Source: Chytridium lagenaria (lineage: Eukaryota; Chytridiomycota; Chytridiomycetes; Chytridiales; Chytridiaceae). Taken from it: a stretch of DNA of 64,000 nt. Positions 13,366 through 24,988 of this stretch are shown here, piece after piece. The notes beneath the pieces were generated by a model, which worked only from the letters and a program-made list of their open reading frames with translations, was not told where the DNA came from and searched no databases. How positions within the stretch are numbered: the stretch's first letter is position 1; every line of letters starts with the position of its first letter. Both the position numbers and the translations under genes were made by a program. The stretch is taken from positions 62,001 through 126,000 of the forward strand of contig JAHLKC010000108.1 of assembly GCA_025449115.1 (NCBI GenBank), given 5' to 3'.

Positions 13366-16019
13366 CTATACAATCAACATCATCAAACTCGTCCACCCCA
13401 GCAGCACCACCGCAACACCAACACCTTCCGAACTCAAAGACTCAGCCTTGGAAGAAACACCTGCAACCGTTGCTGACGCACTAGAACCTCCTTGAGCCGT
13501 GACCGTAAACCCCGCCGTTCCCGTGGCGCACAGCCGTCCACGTGACAAAAGCCTTCGGTGCTCCAGCAGCTCCAACCTCATCTCCAATGGACGCCGCAAC
13601 CCCCTGCCAAACCCTTACAATATCCGTCGGATCCTCCACAGGCAGATAATAATCAGCCGGATCCCACTCCACTCTCCGGCATACCGTCGTCAACGTTGTG
13701 TTGATGAAATCCGTATAACTCTGCCAATGCAATATCTGCCCTACAACCGGTTGCGGAAACGCCCTGGGAAGCTCAAGACCAACCGTCGGAGACCCTTCCT
13801 CAACCTGATCCCCATCAGGTGCAACCCTCGGCCTCGCCATGGCAGCCGTCACAATCCCCTCAGTAGACAGCAACACCTGCGAATACTGCAACACCGACCC
13901 CCCCTCAAAAGCCGTCGGCTGAAAAGCTCTCGGCGTCACCCTCCCGCCTCCAAACACAAAAGTTTTCACCCCAAACTGTCTCCTTAAAGACCTGACACTC
14001 TCTGCACAGGTCGATCCACAAAACCCATTACTCAACACCACCACTTTGGCAGGATCAAACGGTTTCGTCAATTTCGGCAACCTCGCCATCATCCCATCAA
14101 ACCCCGTACAATCAATGGAAAACCTCCCACTCACACTTTCATCCACCCTCGCCCTCCCATCATTCCCCGGTCGATTCCACTCTCTCACCACCCTTCTCTC
14201 CCCCCTCAACACCCCCGCCGTCGCATCAACACTCGAAGCACCACCAACAGGCACAACCTGTCCATCAAGCACAAACGCATTCATGTCATCCAAATACCCA
14301 TTCGCATTCTGCAACAACCATCGATTCTCACGTGTCATTTGACATCGTACTGCACAAATTGGGACGTTGGGAACATATACCTCAATATCGACTTTCCCGT
14401 ACATATCACACCCCCACCATTCCCTGTCATATCCAACACAAGGTTCTCAGCACCCGCATCCTGAACACGTCGTAACCCCGTCCCAATGGTCTCCAACCAC
14501 CGTATAATCGACTCCTGCGTCATATCCTCATTCGGCGCCAACCCCGGTTCAAAACCCGGAATCGCCATCACAGCCGTCTTATTCCCTCTCAAAAGATAAA
14601 ACGCCGCCCCTTTATCACTCGCAACAGGCTGTGACGGCGGTAAAGTATGTACAGCGCCCTTCGAAGCACTCGTCGTCTTCAATTCAAGTCCATCCATGAG
14701 TCTCGCATACTTGAACCAAAAACTCGCCAAATCCACTGCATTGTGAACACGACCACGGTACACTCTCGGTTTACCGTCATCATTCGACGCAAACCCAGAA
14801 TGCGCCACGATAGACGCTGATGACCTTAACGTCCCTGCTTTGCTGGCTGATGCAACGGGAGTGTTGGAAGTAGTACATAGAGCGTTATAGTACCGCGTGC
14901 TCGAGATAGGTCGGGAACTTTTGACTGCAAGAAACGCCATCCAAGGCACCTCTAGCGTGATGGTGGAATTCGGAGAAATGGATCCTGGTTGTCGAAGCAC
15001 ATATGTCCGTGAAACATGCATGTCGTCTGTAAACATGGATGTCGAGAAATACGGCCCATCCTGAACCTCTAATTTCCCACGAAAATAATGTGAACTCGCC
15101 AACGCATAATTGAACCGTGTCTCTGGTACATGCGATAACCCCACATATTTATCCGCATAAGCTTGCACGGATTCCTTTAAACAAATAATAAAAAAAGTTA
15201 TTCATATGATTACGCAAAAATGCAATAAAATCAAATCTAAAAAACTCACCACAGGGTCCATTCCATCGACGCTCACAATCTCATAACCCACCAAAGTACT
15301 TGGATCCCTCCCAATGACCCTCGCCCAAACATCTAGGAACCGATTCCCCAAATCCAACCGATCCGGATAAACCGCCGCAAAATCCTCCCCAAAAGTCGAC
15401 CCCTGTGCAATCGTATCCCTTAAGTATAATACAGGTTTCCCACCACCCAAAGGATAGTTCGCGGCAATGACCCAAGGTTGGATAAATTGGTTAACGTTGA
15501 AACAGACAGCGTTGTAGACGGTGTGAGCGTCCATGAGACGGTTGAAGAGGAGGGTGATGCGGGATTGGAGGGCGTATTCAGTGATGATGCTGGTGTCGTT
15601 TTGGAGGGAGGAGAGGGAGGAGAGGAGGTCAAAACCGTTTGCTTTGACGATTTCGAGGTAGGGATATCTGTTTGTTGTTGTTTTGTTTTAAATTCGTTTA
15701 GCGTTCATATGTAAAATCAAGGCTGGTAGAAAAGACGTACAAGTGAAGGTAGCTTCTGGCGGCAGCGATTTGCTCAGTTCTCAACGAATCTGAAAGCTGG
15801 AAACTTGCATAGCACGCAAGAACCTCATTCGCCATAACTGTTCCATTGTACGAAAGCACAGCGCAAGGATCTTGAGCTCCTAATAAATATCCATCAACGA
15901 TATGTTCCGTCATGATCATACACACCATTCTCACCAGCATCCACAGAGGTCTGAGCGTTACAGGATATAGCAGCCAACGATGCCATGGCCGCAAGTATCC
16001 GACATGGCGTTAATCTCAT
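13366..16019 (-). CDS. secreted S41-type peptidase homologue, probably GPI-anchored
   Basis: The start ATG at 16019 gives a signal peptide (MRLTPCRILAAMASLAAIS, then CNAQ). After one frame break follows DPCAVLSYNG, the N-terminal module shared with the paralogue at 55.7 kb. The region GYEIVSVDGMDPV (about 15290-15255) resembles the PDZ-like 'V..IDG.D' segment of S41/CPAF-like proteins. LVLDMTGNGGG (about 14440-14405) and VVVLSNGFCGSTCA (about 14045-14005) match the S41 core, where the Ser after FCG is the likely nucleophile and two Cys could form a disulfide. The C-terminus is Ser-rich and then hydrophobic (GVGVAVVLLGWTSLMMLIV), as in GPI-attachment signals. One intron lies at about 15250-15168. 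Frame breaks are seen near 15950, 14340 and 13530. S41 enzymes are serine endopeptidases; the substrate here is unknown. An enzymatically inactive homologue remains possible. Confidence 0.8.
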
Positions 16020-16918
16020 TGTGTAGGTATGGCGTTTTGGATGATCCGATGATGTTGATGATGATATTGCCGAAAGAATTGAGCAACAGTCAAAGACCTT
16101 GGGTCCTCTAAACAAGTATTTTCACCCTTGCTTCCGTTGTTGACAGCTTTAACGAATTTCCACTTCAATCTCAGCGACACCGGGGTTGATGATGAGGAAC
16201 GGCGCCGGGGTTGGGTATAAACGAGCGGAGTGGTGTCAATTGAAGGGCAAGGGGTATGAGTGTGAAATTCATCTCTCTGCATGGGCGAGCCGCAACCAAC
16301 CCCTATGTGATGTGTAACCCAAAGGGCTTGGGTGACAGTTTCAGTGCGGCAGGCAAAAATCCGTATCACTAATAAATATATAAGCAATTCGTTGAAGTTT
16401 GCTATCGTCAAGTCTCACCACTTCCTTTGCGAAATAGTTCCGGCATCAAACTACGGAGGAGTGACCGACAAATTATGGCCATGAGTCCTTGCTGAGTTCT
16501 GATATAAGACCACTCATCTAGTTCTGCAGATACTGCCTCATCAATAAACTTTCTTGAAGGAGCGTACTAGCTAGATCTTTACAAATAAAGGTGTGGAGAT
16601 CGTGTCGACACAATACACCAATTAATTAATCATATCATTCTCCAAACACAAAGTTTCCAGCTATATAAGATATGCTTTATCACTCTTTATCCTATCGTTA
16701 AACTTTCAAGGCAATAGCAGGTATCGTCCTTTTTTTCTCTTTGTGTTTATGAACGGAAGATAAATCCTCTGAACGAGATTATTAGTCAGTATTGAAGGTT
16801 TGTAAAATAAACAAGCCTTGTTTTATTGTTTTTAGAGTACGATCTTCTTGAAAAAAAAAACTAAAAGAAAACGATAGGGATGTGTAGTAGTATGGGTATA
16901 GGGTATGAATAAGCCTTG
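16020..16918. other. intergenic region
   Basis: I see no gene. This stretch is the upstream region of the S41 gene and the 3' side of the small minus-strand gene. It is AT-rich after 16560. No repeat or RNA gene was recognised. Confidence 0.4.
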
Positions 16919-17385
16919 TTACTCGTTTTCTGAAGTCTTAGAAGCACGGCTCCACTTGCTGACCATGGATTTCCAACGCTTGGTAAGGCCTTTGATGGAC
17001 TTGACTTTAAAATGTTTTGGCTTCCATGAAAACCTCCAACTCTTCTTTGCCGGATTCTCCGTCTCATGCTCGGCAACGTTCGCGTCCTTGGAGCTCCGTT
17101 TGATGGCCGTGGAAATGCGCTTGAAAGCCTCTCCAAACGAAGGACGCGGTGACGGAGAGTAGCGGTCCTGCTGCAGTCAGAAGCGGTGGAAAATCTGGTG
17201 GAAAAGTTAATACATACTTTTCCCTTTGCCCTTTATTGCTCTCACCTTTGCAAAAAGTTACTAAAGACGTGTGAGGATCGGGAGGGTTCTCGTGGTGCTT
17301 CTTCAATGACGTAGGATGTGTCTGATATGTGCCACTTGGGAGCACTGGCCCGTTGGCCATCGTTGAAATCGCGAAGGTAGCTCAT
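16919..17385 (-). CDS. small basic hypothetical protein
   Basis: The ATG at 17385 starts MSYLRDFNDGQRASAPKW, and the first exon runs to about 17248 (VFSNFLQ). A GTGAGA donor near 17246 and an acceptor ending CTGCAG near 17172 join it to a second exon that reads SPSPRPSFGEAFKRISTAIK to the stop at 16919. The C-terminal exon is very Lys/Trp/Ser-rich (KSWRFSWKPKHFKVKSIKG, then LTKRWKSMVSKWSRASK), which suggests an amphipathic basic helix binding membrane or nucleic acid. I recognise no family. The phase across the intron does not fit perfectly, so either a one-base error or another splice choice is present. Codon use and the clean second exon support a real gene. Confidence 0.55.
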
Positions 17386-17964
17386 GGTTTTGGTGAGATG
17401 ATGGTGGTCCTTGTTTTTTGTTGCTCTGACGAGTGTTTTTCGGGAATGAAAGCTGCTGAAAGAAATAATATGTGCCAGCTGCACTTTTCAAGTCCAATAT
17501 TGAATTTGACATTGTCTCCTACATTGATGTGCCAGAAAACTCTGATGGGATGATGGGTGAGCAGCTCGAAACGTTCTGATCGGTGGTTGGGACAGTTTTT
17601 TCACGTAAAGCTGATATCCAGTAGGATTCATTCTTGCTCATTGGTTCGATTCATGCAAGTCAAGGATATTAGATGGTGTTGATTGAAGATGCTCATCCTT
17701 ACATCAAAATGTTTGAGGGACATCCCTATCCATTCTGGAGCGTGGCAGTTCAAGAAGCAGGATTACCGCAGACAATCCCTCTCGTTATCTCTCCTACAAA
17801 GGATTACTTGACAAAACGTGAGTCTGTGATCTGATAGATTGACACAAAATGAGGAACCACGCAGAGAAGAGCTGGCTCGCAGGACTTTTTCTTTTCAAAA
17901 AGAAAGGTGCTCTTCAGGATTTAGCTTTCTGCATTCTTTTGTGAATACCATTAGCACAATTACA
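17386..17964. other. intergenic region between divergent genes
   Basis: This is a spacer between the small minus-strand gene and orphan gene A. No coding signal was recognised. It presumably holds both promoters, but no motif stands out. Confidence 0.35.
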
Positions 17965-19819
17965 ATGACGACCTCATCGCCCACCCTTAGTCCTCTTGCA
18001 GGTAAGACCTCACTTCCTGATTATAGCTTTCTCACGACTTTCCTCCCTTTAAAGCAATGTCTGCCATATCTGATGCCATCCTGGGCGCGGTGGAGATTGA
18101 TAATTATTATTCCTGGCTCAAAACCACCATCGCGATCAGCAAGGACTGCCTTAGTGTAGATAAGGTACAGAATTCATATCTTCTTATTTGCAAGGTGTCG
18201 TTGCTATCATACGCAGATTTTAGACTCTTACTAACCACCTTTGCTTCCAGTTTACGAAAGTATCTCAAAAGGTCTTAGTTGCGTTGGAACGGCGGGCAGC
18301 TTTCATAAAAGAGTCAGCCAGAAAAAGAGGTGTGAACGACAGCATCATACAGGAATTGGAAAGTTTTGAACCGTTGCTCTCTGACGTTATTGCTTCACTA
18401 AATGGAGGCATGGAGAATATTGGAGATATGATGGTACGCTTTGCTGTGTTTTTGCCCGCATTTTTAACGCTGAGTCTTAGAGTAAAAATATTCGAAGCTT
18501 TGAAACGCTGACGGACGAAACGGCGAGAACTTCGGTAAGATATTTTTTCCCATAGCAACATACGTTTGTGTAATTCTAAACACATTTACGGTCATAGGTT
18601 GGGTCCAACAGTACTTTTGAGTCGGAAACGGACTCTGAGGACCCGCAAAATCAAGGAACTTTCAAAGAATCTTTTAAATCCGATAATGCTACGCCATCCG
18701 CTTTTCAAGACACTTCTGTTCGTTCAATGTCTGCGGAGGAAGTAAAGACTCAGCGAAAGATTGATAAGGCGATGCGAAAACGGCAGAAGGCAGCCGAAAG
18801 GACGGCCGCGGAAGCTGACAAGTCTTCAATCGACGTGGGGATTCTCAGCAAGAAGGAACAGAACAAGCTTGAAAAGAAGAGGATAAAGCAGCACCTTCGT
18901 CAGGTTAGTGTCATTTTCTTTGATTATACAAATACGCAAAAGTTTTATCTGTATCGTTTTAGTTCTGACCCTTAATTATTTTTTCGTCAATTAACATCTT
19001 TAGGTTGCTCTTGAGAGGGAGCAGAGACAGGCGGCTATCCTTTGGGAGAAGGAACACGGTAGCGAATCTGTGAGAAAGTTTCGCATTCTTTATGAGGTAG
19101 TTAATCATGCATTCGCTCCTGTTTTTCGCGTACTTATCATTTTTATTATTATCTATTATCATTAGATTGATGCCGTCGAGCCTACCGTCGAGCCTGCCGT
19201 TGAACATTCCATCAAGCCTACCGTTGAGCTTCCCGTCGAGCCTGCCGTTGAACCTACCTTTGAACCTACCGTTGAGCCTACCGTCGAGCCTACCGTTGAA
19301 CATCCCGTCGAACCTATCGTTGAGCCTCTCGTCACCGCTGATCCCCTACTTCCCAGTCCTCCCCAAAATGCTGCTCCCGTCGACCCTACCGTTGAACTTC
19401 CCGTCGCGCCTACCGTCGCGCCACCTACCGTCACCGCTGATCCCCTACTTCCCAGTCCTCCCCAAAATGCTGCTGCTCCCGTCGAGCCTACCGTTGAACC
19501 TCCCGTTGAGCCTACCGTCGCGCCTACCTTCGACCCTACCGTCACCGCTGATCCCCTACTCCCCAGTCCCCCCCAAAATGCCACTCCCAGCGCCCCCGAA
19601 CCCGCCACCGACGTTTCGCGATACAAATATGTGATCACTCCAATAGCAGAACTCGAGCCATACGATTTCGGCATCCCAAAGAAAAATCTGATTCACTGTG
19701 ACCTCTGCGGACTGTTGCAAGCCAGCAGTCGAGATCGGTATGGTCGGTTCCGGTGCAGAAATATTTGCAAAACATGCGCGTATTTCAATGTCCCCAAAAA
19801 CTCTTTGGGAAGGTATTAA
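17965..19819 (+). CDS. orphan protein A: helical N-terminus, PVEPTVEP repeats, C-terminal Cys cluster
   Basis: The ATG at 17965 starts MTTSSPTLSPLA; a short intron (18002-18055) joins it in frame to AMSAISDAILGAVEI. The exons continue with YYSWLKTTIAISKDCLSVDK, then VALERRAAFIKES, then a Ser/Asp-rich linker. A Lys-rich block, ILSKKEQNKLEKKRIKQ (18841-18891), is followed after an intron by VALEREQRQAAILWEKE. Next is a long repeat region (19165-19600) and a C-terminal domain with HCDLCGLLQ and FRCRNICKTCAYF, a CxxC...CxxxCxxC arrangement that could bind zinc. The stop is at 19819. I recognise no family. The N-terminal half is clearly paralogous to orphan B, and the Lys-rich block also occurs in orphan C. 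Frames are clean over most exons, which supports function. Confidence 0.7.
19165..19600 (+). repeat. coding tandem repeats (PVEPTVEP and VTADPLLPSPPQNA)
   Basis: Inside orphan A, about 25 copies of a 12-base unit encode variations of (T/P)VEP. They are interrupted by three near-identical 14-residue blocks VTADPLLPSPPQNA, near 19332, 19431 and 19539. The repeat therefore has two scales: a 4-residue unit and a roughly 100-base higher-order unit. Such arrays change length easily. Confidence 0.9.
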
Positions 19820-20432
19820 CGCGCCTTGGTGTTTGAGAGCTTTTTATTCAAAGGCGTCTTCATGGAGAGCTTTAAGGTTTGAATTGAGAGGGTTTGTTAG
19901 ATGGCTTCCTTGTTTTGAAAACATCCTTGACTCTCTCCTACTTTTAACTTGCGGTCTCACAACTTTGTTATAATATTTTTTTACGTTTGTTATATTAAGA
20001 GGAATAAACTATTACTAATTAGATTTTGGTTGAAACTGCTTTATGAGGACAGAGTGCTTTCACCTATTTTACTCTTCAAAGATGGAGAGATGGCCATTTC
20101 CAAACATGGTCATGGGTGTTTTACTGACGTATATCACACGGATCTGGTTTCTGCATGACCCTATTGAATAGAGTCGTCCGTCCATCACAATTGCAAGGGG
20201 GGCCAGGATAACGGTGACGGTGAGTACGGTGATACACTTGCGACATGGATCGTTACATTCGTCAAAAAGATGATGATTTCGCGTCATCTGATATAGGCCC
20301 AAGATTGACGAAACCTTACTATGAGTGCAGGTCTTTTGACTCTGTTCAGAAATGAGATAGGTTTTGACGACTGTCAAGGCTACATCACATTTCGTTTTTT
20401 AACATCAACTCTTTTCCCCGCTCCATAACAAC
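19820..20432. other. intergenic region between paralogues A and B
   Basis: No gene is supported. It is AT-rich and presumably holds the 3' end of A and the promoter of B. Confidence 0.35.
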
Positions 20433-21186
20433 AATGTCGGTCGCCTGCAGAGATTCCGACGGCCATTATTGATTCTGGCACAAGTGAGACGTTCTTGTGA
20501 TGATTTCTCAGCTATATAGTAAAGAAGGGATACCCGCTTTCGTCAAGGACGCCTTGGAAACGATCAAATTCAATTCGTGGCTCGTTACCACACTTTATAT
20601 CACCAAAGAATGCTTCAAGTTTGAATCTCACCACCGTTTATCATCCTATACTCGCTCATGCTTAAATTCAACAAACCTTTAGCACAACAAGGCGTCTCGC
20701 TACGCCGTGAAGGCACTGCAACAACAAGCTTTGACAATTACAATTAGGAGCCAAGATGGGCAAAGGATGAAAGCCTTTGCACCACTTCTCTCCAAAGCTA
20801 TTGCCTCACTTGATATAGATAAGTCAGGCTCAGCACCACTTCTCGACTCCAAAGCCATTACCTCACCGGCTCAAGATATGGATAAGTCACGCTCATCACC
20901 CCTTCTCTCCAAATCTATTACCTCGCCGCCTCAAGATACGGATACGTCACACTCACCACATCTCTCCCAATCCATTACCTCGCTCCAAATGGATAAGTCA
21001 GGCTCAGACATAGATTCTGACACTCAGGCCCTCTCATATACAGAAGGAGACGATGGTGATTCTGACACTGATAAAGAAATTCTTCATTCCCCGTTTAAAG
21101 TGCAACTGGTTTCAATGTTGTTCTTCATTCCAAGACCATGTACGCGCGCATCGAGAGGTCGGGTTGCGATGATACTGACAGCTTAA
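20433..21186 (+). CDS. orphan protein B, shortened paralogue of A
   Basis: The segment KDALETIKFNSWLVTTLYIT (20548-20607) aligns with SDAILGAVEI..YYSWLKTTIAI of orphan A. After an intron (about 20618-20682), KASRYAVKALQQQALTI and FAPLLSKAIASL align with VSQKVLVALERRAAFIK and FEPLLSDVIASL of A. The 3' half consists of about four repeats of (A/S)PLLSK(A/S)I(A/T)S..D.DKS (20787-21010), apparently amplified from the end of the shared domain, and then an acidic tail and stop at 21186. The Lys-rich block and Cys cluster of A are missing. The 5' end is uncertain: the ATG at 20433 is followed by a stop unless a short intron or indel intervenes. It may be a decaying or remodelled duplicate. No function is known. 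Confidence 0.55.
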
Positions 21187-22372
21187 GAACAAAACCCGCA
21201 TCGGGCCCAGATGAAAAATCCGCTTTCAAAGCCCTCGACTTTTTTTACGCGTTTTCAAACGTGAACCAACACCCCCACCCCACTTGCTTCCCAACACACT
21301 TTATATAACAAAGCTTTTAAATAATCAAAAGAAACACGCAAAACACCCAAATGACGGTAAAGACATACCTAAATCAAAGATGTATACACAATCACAGAAA
21401 AACATATAACACGAACAATAAAAACATAGGATGATCCTCTATATTTTTCATCAAACAAACATACGTCTTCCACACAAACCCAGCAAAAAAAGAAGGGGAA
21501 AAAAAAAAGGGTACATCCTTTCCACATATCCTTTTAAACAATCCCGGCTCCCGTATCTGCACAAAAAAAACAAAACCATAACATGATCCAAATACACGAT
21601 CAAAACCAACGCAAAAGCAACAACCGTCTCTTGGAAGGTCGTGGTGCTGTCCAGCCTTTAACTTTAAAGGAGTACCTCCAACGTCCATCTTTGGTCGTAA
21701 CCACACCCCTTTCGTCAATATAGGTTGACATTGGGAGGGTGTTTTTAAAAAAAAAGCCAAAACAACTTTATAATAATTGATTAAATACACGTTCATGCTC
21801 CCTATAACAAACGTGAACAGTTATACCACACACTCTTTTTCGCCGAAACGCCCTACATCAAACCAAACGTCTCACACGAAAAAGGTACAAACCATCATAA
21901 GTAAGACGCAACCCCCCCAATCAATGCGAACGTACGGGAATAAAGCATTCACGATGTGAGAATAAAGATGGATTATACACCCAACCAAAAAACTATACCA
22001 AAAAAAGAACATACCATCAATTCATAAAAACAATCATAGAACAATCATAGAAATATTTTCTCATAGACCGCAAAAAAAAAAAAGTCTTTATCAAAAAACC
22101 AGCAAAAAAAAGAAAATGGGTATGCTCCACACATCCACTTCAACCATCCCACCCCACATCCCCCAAAAAAAAAAGGCATAACATGATCCCTTCCGACCAA
22201 AAAAAAAAAAAAAAAAAAAAACCAAAAAAAAAAAAAAAGCCAACCCCACACACACACCCAAAAAAACACTCCCTAGAAACAAAAAGAGAAGCAAAAAAAA
22301 AAAAGATACACCTTCTTGTTTAAAGAAAAAAAATAAAATATTATAGGATCATGCCAAAAAAAAACACCATTC
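21187..22372. other. A-rich intergenic region
   Basis: The plus strand is strongly A/C-rich, with many A runs (22070-22083, 22200-22220, 22225-22239, 22293-22304). The block 21483-21700 is loosely repeated at 22098-22200 (both hold a variant of AACATGATCC and a 'CAGCAAAAAAAGAA' segment), which suggests an old tandem duplication. No gene is supported. Confidence 0.4.
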
Positions 22373-24988
22373 TTATTCAAACCCCCACGCCGTCACCGTG
22401 GCCTGCACAGATGACCCCGGCGTCTCAGGTTCAAGCGGCAACAAATCCTTCCACCCCTCCCTCAGCACCCCACCTTCCTCCTCCTCCTCCTCCTCCTCCT
22501 CACTCCTCCCACCCTTCTCCTCCTTTCCCCGTCCCCCCTCCCCACCCTCCTCCACCCCTTCACCACCCTCACCATCCCACCCCCCCATCCAAGCCCCAAC
22601 CTCTCTAGCCGCCGCCGCCGCCCGTCTCGGTTTAACCACCAACCTCCAAAACCCCTCCCCCACCTCCCCTCCCCCGTCGTCCCACAACCCCCTCCAAAAA
22701 CCCAAACTGCATCAAAGTCTGCACCATCCCCACCCTCTGTCCCCTCAAAAAATCAACCGCACTCCAAACCGCCCCCCCCACGCCCTTCCCAACCCCTTCC
22801 CAACCCCCCCACGCCCCCCACAACCCCACAGCCGCCTGATCCACAGGATACAACACCGACAGAAACGCATCCACAGTAATAAACGCCCCCGTACGTCCAC
22901 ACCCAGCACTGCAATGAACAACAACAGGTTGCGAAGACGGTTGAACCGTTTCAACGACACGGTCAACGAGATGATGGAGCGCGACCACCGTGTCCGGGAT
23001 TCAGGGACGCCCGCGTCCGGCCAACCCACGTACTGCACATGCGCAACAATCCGCGGTGGAAGAGAGGAATGGGAGAGGGTGATCCGAAACGTGCGGAGAT
23101 GGATGAGGGATCGGACGCGGCGAGAGGAGAGGAGGGTGACGGTGATGCGACCGTATTTAAGGGTATGAGAGGGTGTGGGTGTGGGTTGGGAGGGTGTTGT
23201 GGTGGTGGTGGAGCCAAGAGGGATGGTAGGGTAATAAGTGTGGCATTTACGACCCCGAGAGTCGGCTTCGCAAAGCATGACAATGACGCGGGTGTCTTGT
23301 TCCCAGATCATGCGCCAAAAGTCTTCGTGGGTGGAAGGAGGGGGCCTTGGGTGGCAATGTAGCGACGGGTGGTGGCGTGGGCTTTGGAGCGGGAGAGGAT
23401 GGTGGGGCGGTCTGAAGGTGGGACGGTGGAGGCGAGGGCTGTGACAAAGGCTTCGGAGGCGTTGGGGGAGGATGTGGGAGGCGTTGATGTAGTCGTTGGA
23501 TGTGGGTGTTGGTGGGGATGATGATGGAGTGGTGGTTGATGATGTTGATGGAGGTAGAGTGGTGGTGGTGGTGGTGGATGGTGGAGTGATGGTGTAGGCT
23601 GGGTGATTTAGATGAACGCGGTGTAGTTGACTGGAATATGAATGAATTCAATTAGTGAGTGATATGAATAAGAGTGGTAAGGATTCGATGAATACAATAA
23701 ATTGAATATTTCAAAATAAAATACTCTTGCCCTGCGGGCGAGTGGACGCCTTTGGCGAATGTTCATATTCTAAAATATGTAAAACGCCTTTGGCGAATGT
23801 TCGCAGTATTAAAATAATAAAAAGGGGTGGTGCTATCGCACCACATAGAGCACCACACATGCAGTCAAAGAATACTCACATGGCCAAATATTACTATACC
23901 GATTTTTCCATCCACTCTCCAATCCATCACTGACACAAAACAAGTCCTCCCTCGTCTTTGCCCTCCCCGCCACCTCCAACCTCCTCGCCTCATCCAACTC
24001 CAACACCCTCCACATCTCCACAACCCCCTTCTCCATCTCCACCTCACCAAACACAGCCACATCCCCCTTTCTCACAGACACAGGGTCATCCACTTCCGTA
24101 TCAGAGTTATTGGCTGTACTCGGGGACGTTGTGGAGGTGGAGTTTCGACGAGACGAGGAGGGGGGCGTTTGGTGTCGAGAAGGAGGGTGGAGGGGGGGAG
24201 GGTTGGAGAGGAGGCTGTTGTGACGGTTGTAGAGGAGGAGACGGAGGAAGGGGTTGAAGAGGGATGTGGGGTGGGGAGACCGCGGGACCGACGGATGAGA
24301 TCTGCGAGGTAGTCTGTGGTGACTTCGATGAGAGCTGATGCTGCTGATGTGACGGTTGAGGTTGGATGGGGTTGTTCATGGTGGTGGTGCTGGAGAGCTG
24401 GTGGAGGATAAGAGGGTAAAGGAGGATGGAGGGAGTGGTGGGAGGTCTTGTGATGGTGGTGGTTGCTGTTGCTGATGTTGGGAGTTGTGGATGTAATGTT
24501 TTTTGTTTGGAGACTGGAAAACAGGGAACCACTGGGAGGTTTCAAGCGCCTGCCACCACCAGCCTGCTGGGATGTATGTGAAGTTGGGGATAAAGTAGCG
24601 GATGCTGATGCAGAAGGAGATGATGATGATGATGATGAGAATGACGGTGCAACTAGTCTTGGTCTAGGAGGACCCGCTAGAGCTCCAGAGGATGGTGTGG
24701 ATGCAGATACAGCCGTTGATGGTACAGGTTTTTTAGATGCAAAGACTCTTCCTGGACTGGACCAGATGGGACGAGGGATGAAGGAAAAAAGGCAGCGGCG
24801 AGACCTCCAACGGCAGAGCCGACAGAGGTTGTTGTGGTGAATGCAGCAGAAAGGAGGTTTGAAGACGAAAGAATGCTTGATGATGATGATGACGTTGTTG
24901 TTGTTGATGATGATGATGATGATGTGGTTGTTGTTGTAGTGGATGTGGGTAAAGAGGGACAAGAAGCCATGTTTGGTGGTGTAGACAT
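22373..24988 (-). CDS. classical protein tyrosine phosphatase with long low-complexity N-terminus
   Basis: The enzyme hydrolyses phosphotyrosine on proteins through a Cys-phosphate intermediate. The catalytic domain shows, in order, WKNRYSNIWP (about 23912-23883), RYIATQGPLPSTHEDFWRMI (about 23360-23300), VIVMLCEADSRGRKCHTYYP, the WPD loop as YVGWPDAGVP (about 23032-23003), the P-loop VVVHCSAGCGRTGAF (about 22922-22878; nucleophilic Cys and Arg present) and QRVGMVQTLMQFGF (about 22740-22700). Pro/His/Ser-rich insertions separate these motifs. The N-terminal third is Ser/Thr/His homopolymer-rich. The start at 24988 (MSTPPNMASCPSL) is a guess; an ATG at 25128 followed by Ser and Ala runs is the alternative. 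Several frame breaks occur in low-complexity DNA. The intron at 23631-23879 is unusually long and carries hairpins. Confidence 0.8.
23729..23844. repeat. cluster of short GC-rich hairpins within an intron
   Basis: Four perfect short inverted repeats lie in AT-rich intron DNA: GCCCTGCGGGC (23729-23739), CGCCTTTGGCG (23747-23757), the same CGCCTTTGGCG again (23785-23795) with the same AATGTTC flank, and GTGGTGC-TATC-GCACCAC (23827-23844). Their form resembles the GC-rich double-hairpin elements known from some fungal mitochondrial DNAs. The resemblance is in shape only. Confidence 0.75.

Noticed and set aside
19162..19674. Long antisense open frame rich in Gly, Ser, Thr and Val
   Set aside because: It is the reverse reading of the PVEPTVEP repeats of orphan A. 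The plus strand has the proper splice sites and a non-repetitive C-terminal domain.
22398..23168. 256-codon plus-strand open frame, Pro/Ser/His-rich
   Set aside because: It runs opposite the tyrosine phosphatase domain, whose catalytic motifs are unmistakable on the minus strand; the openness comes from biased composition.
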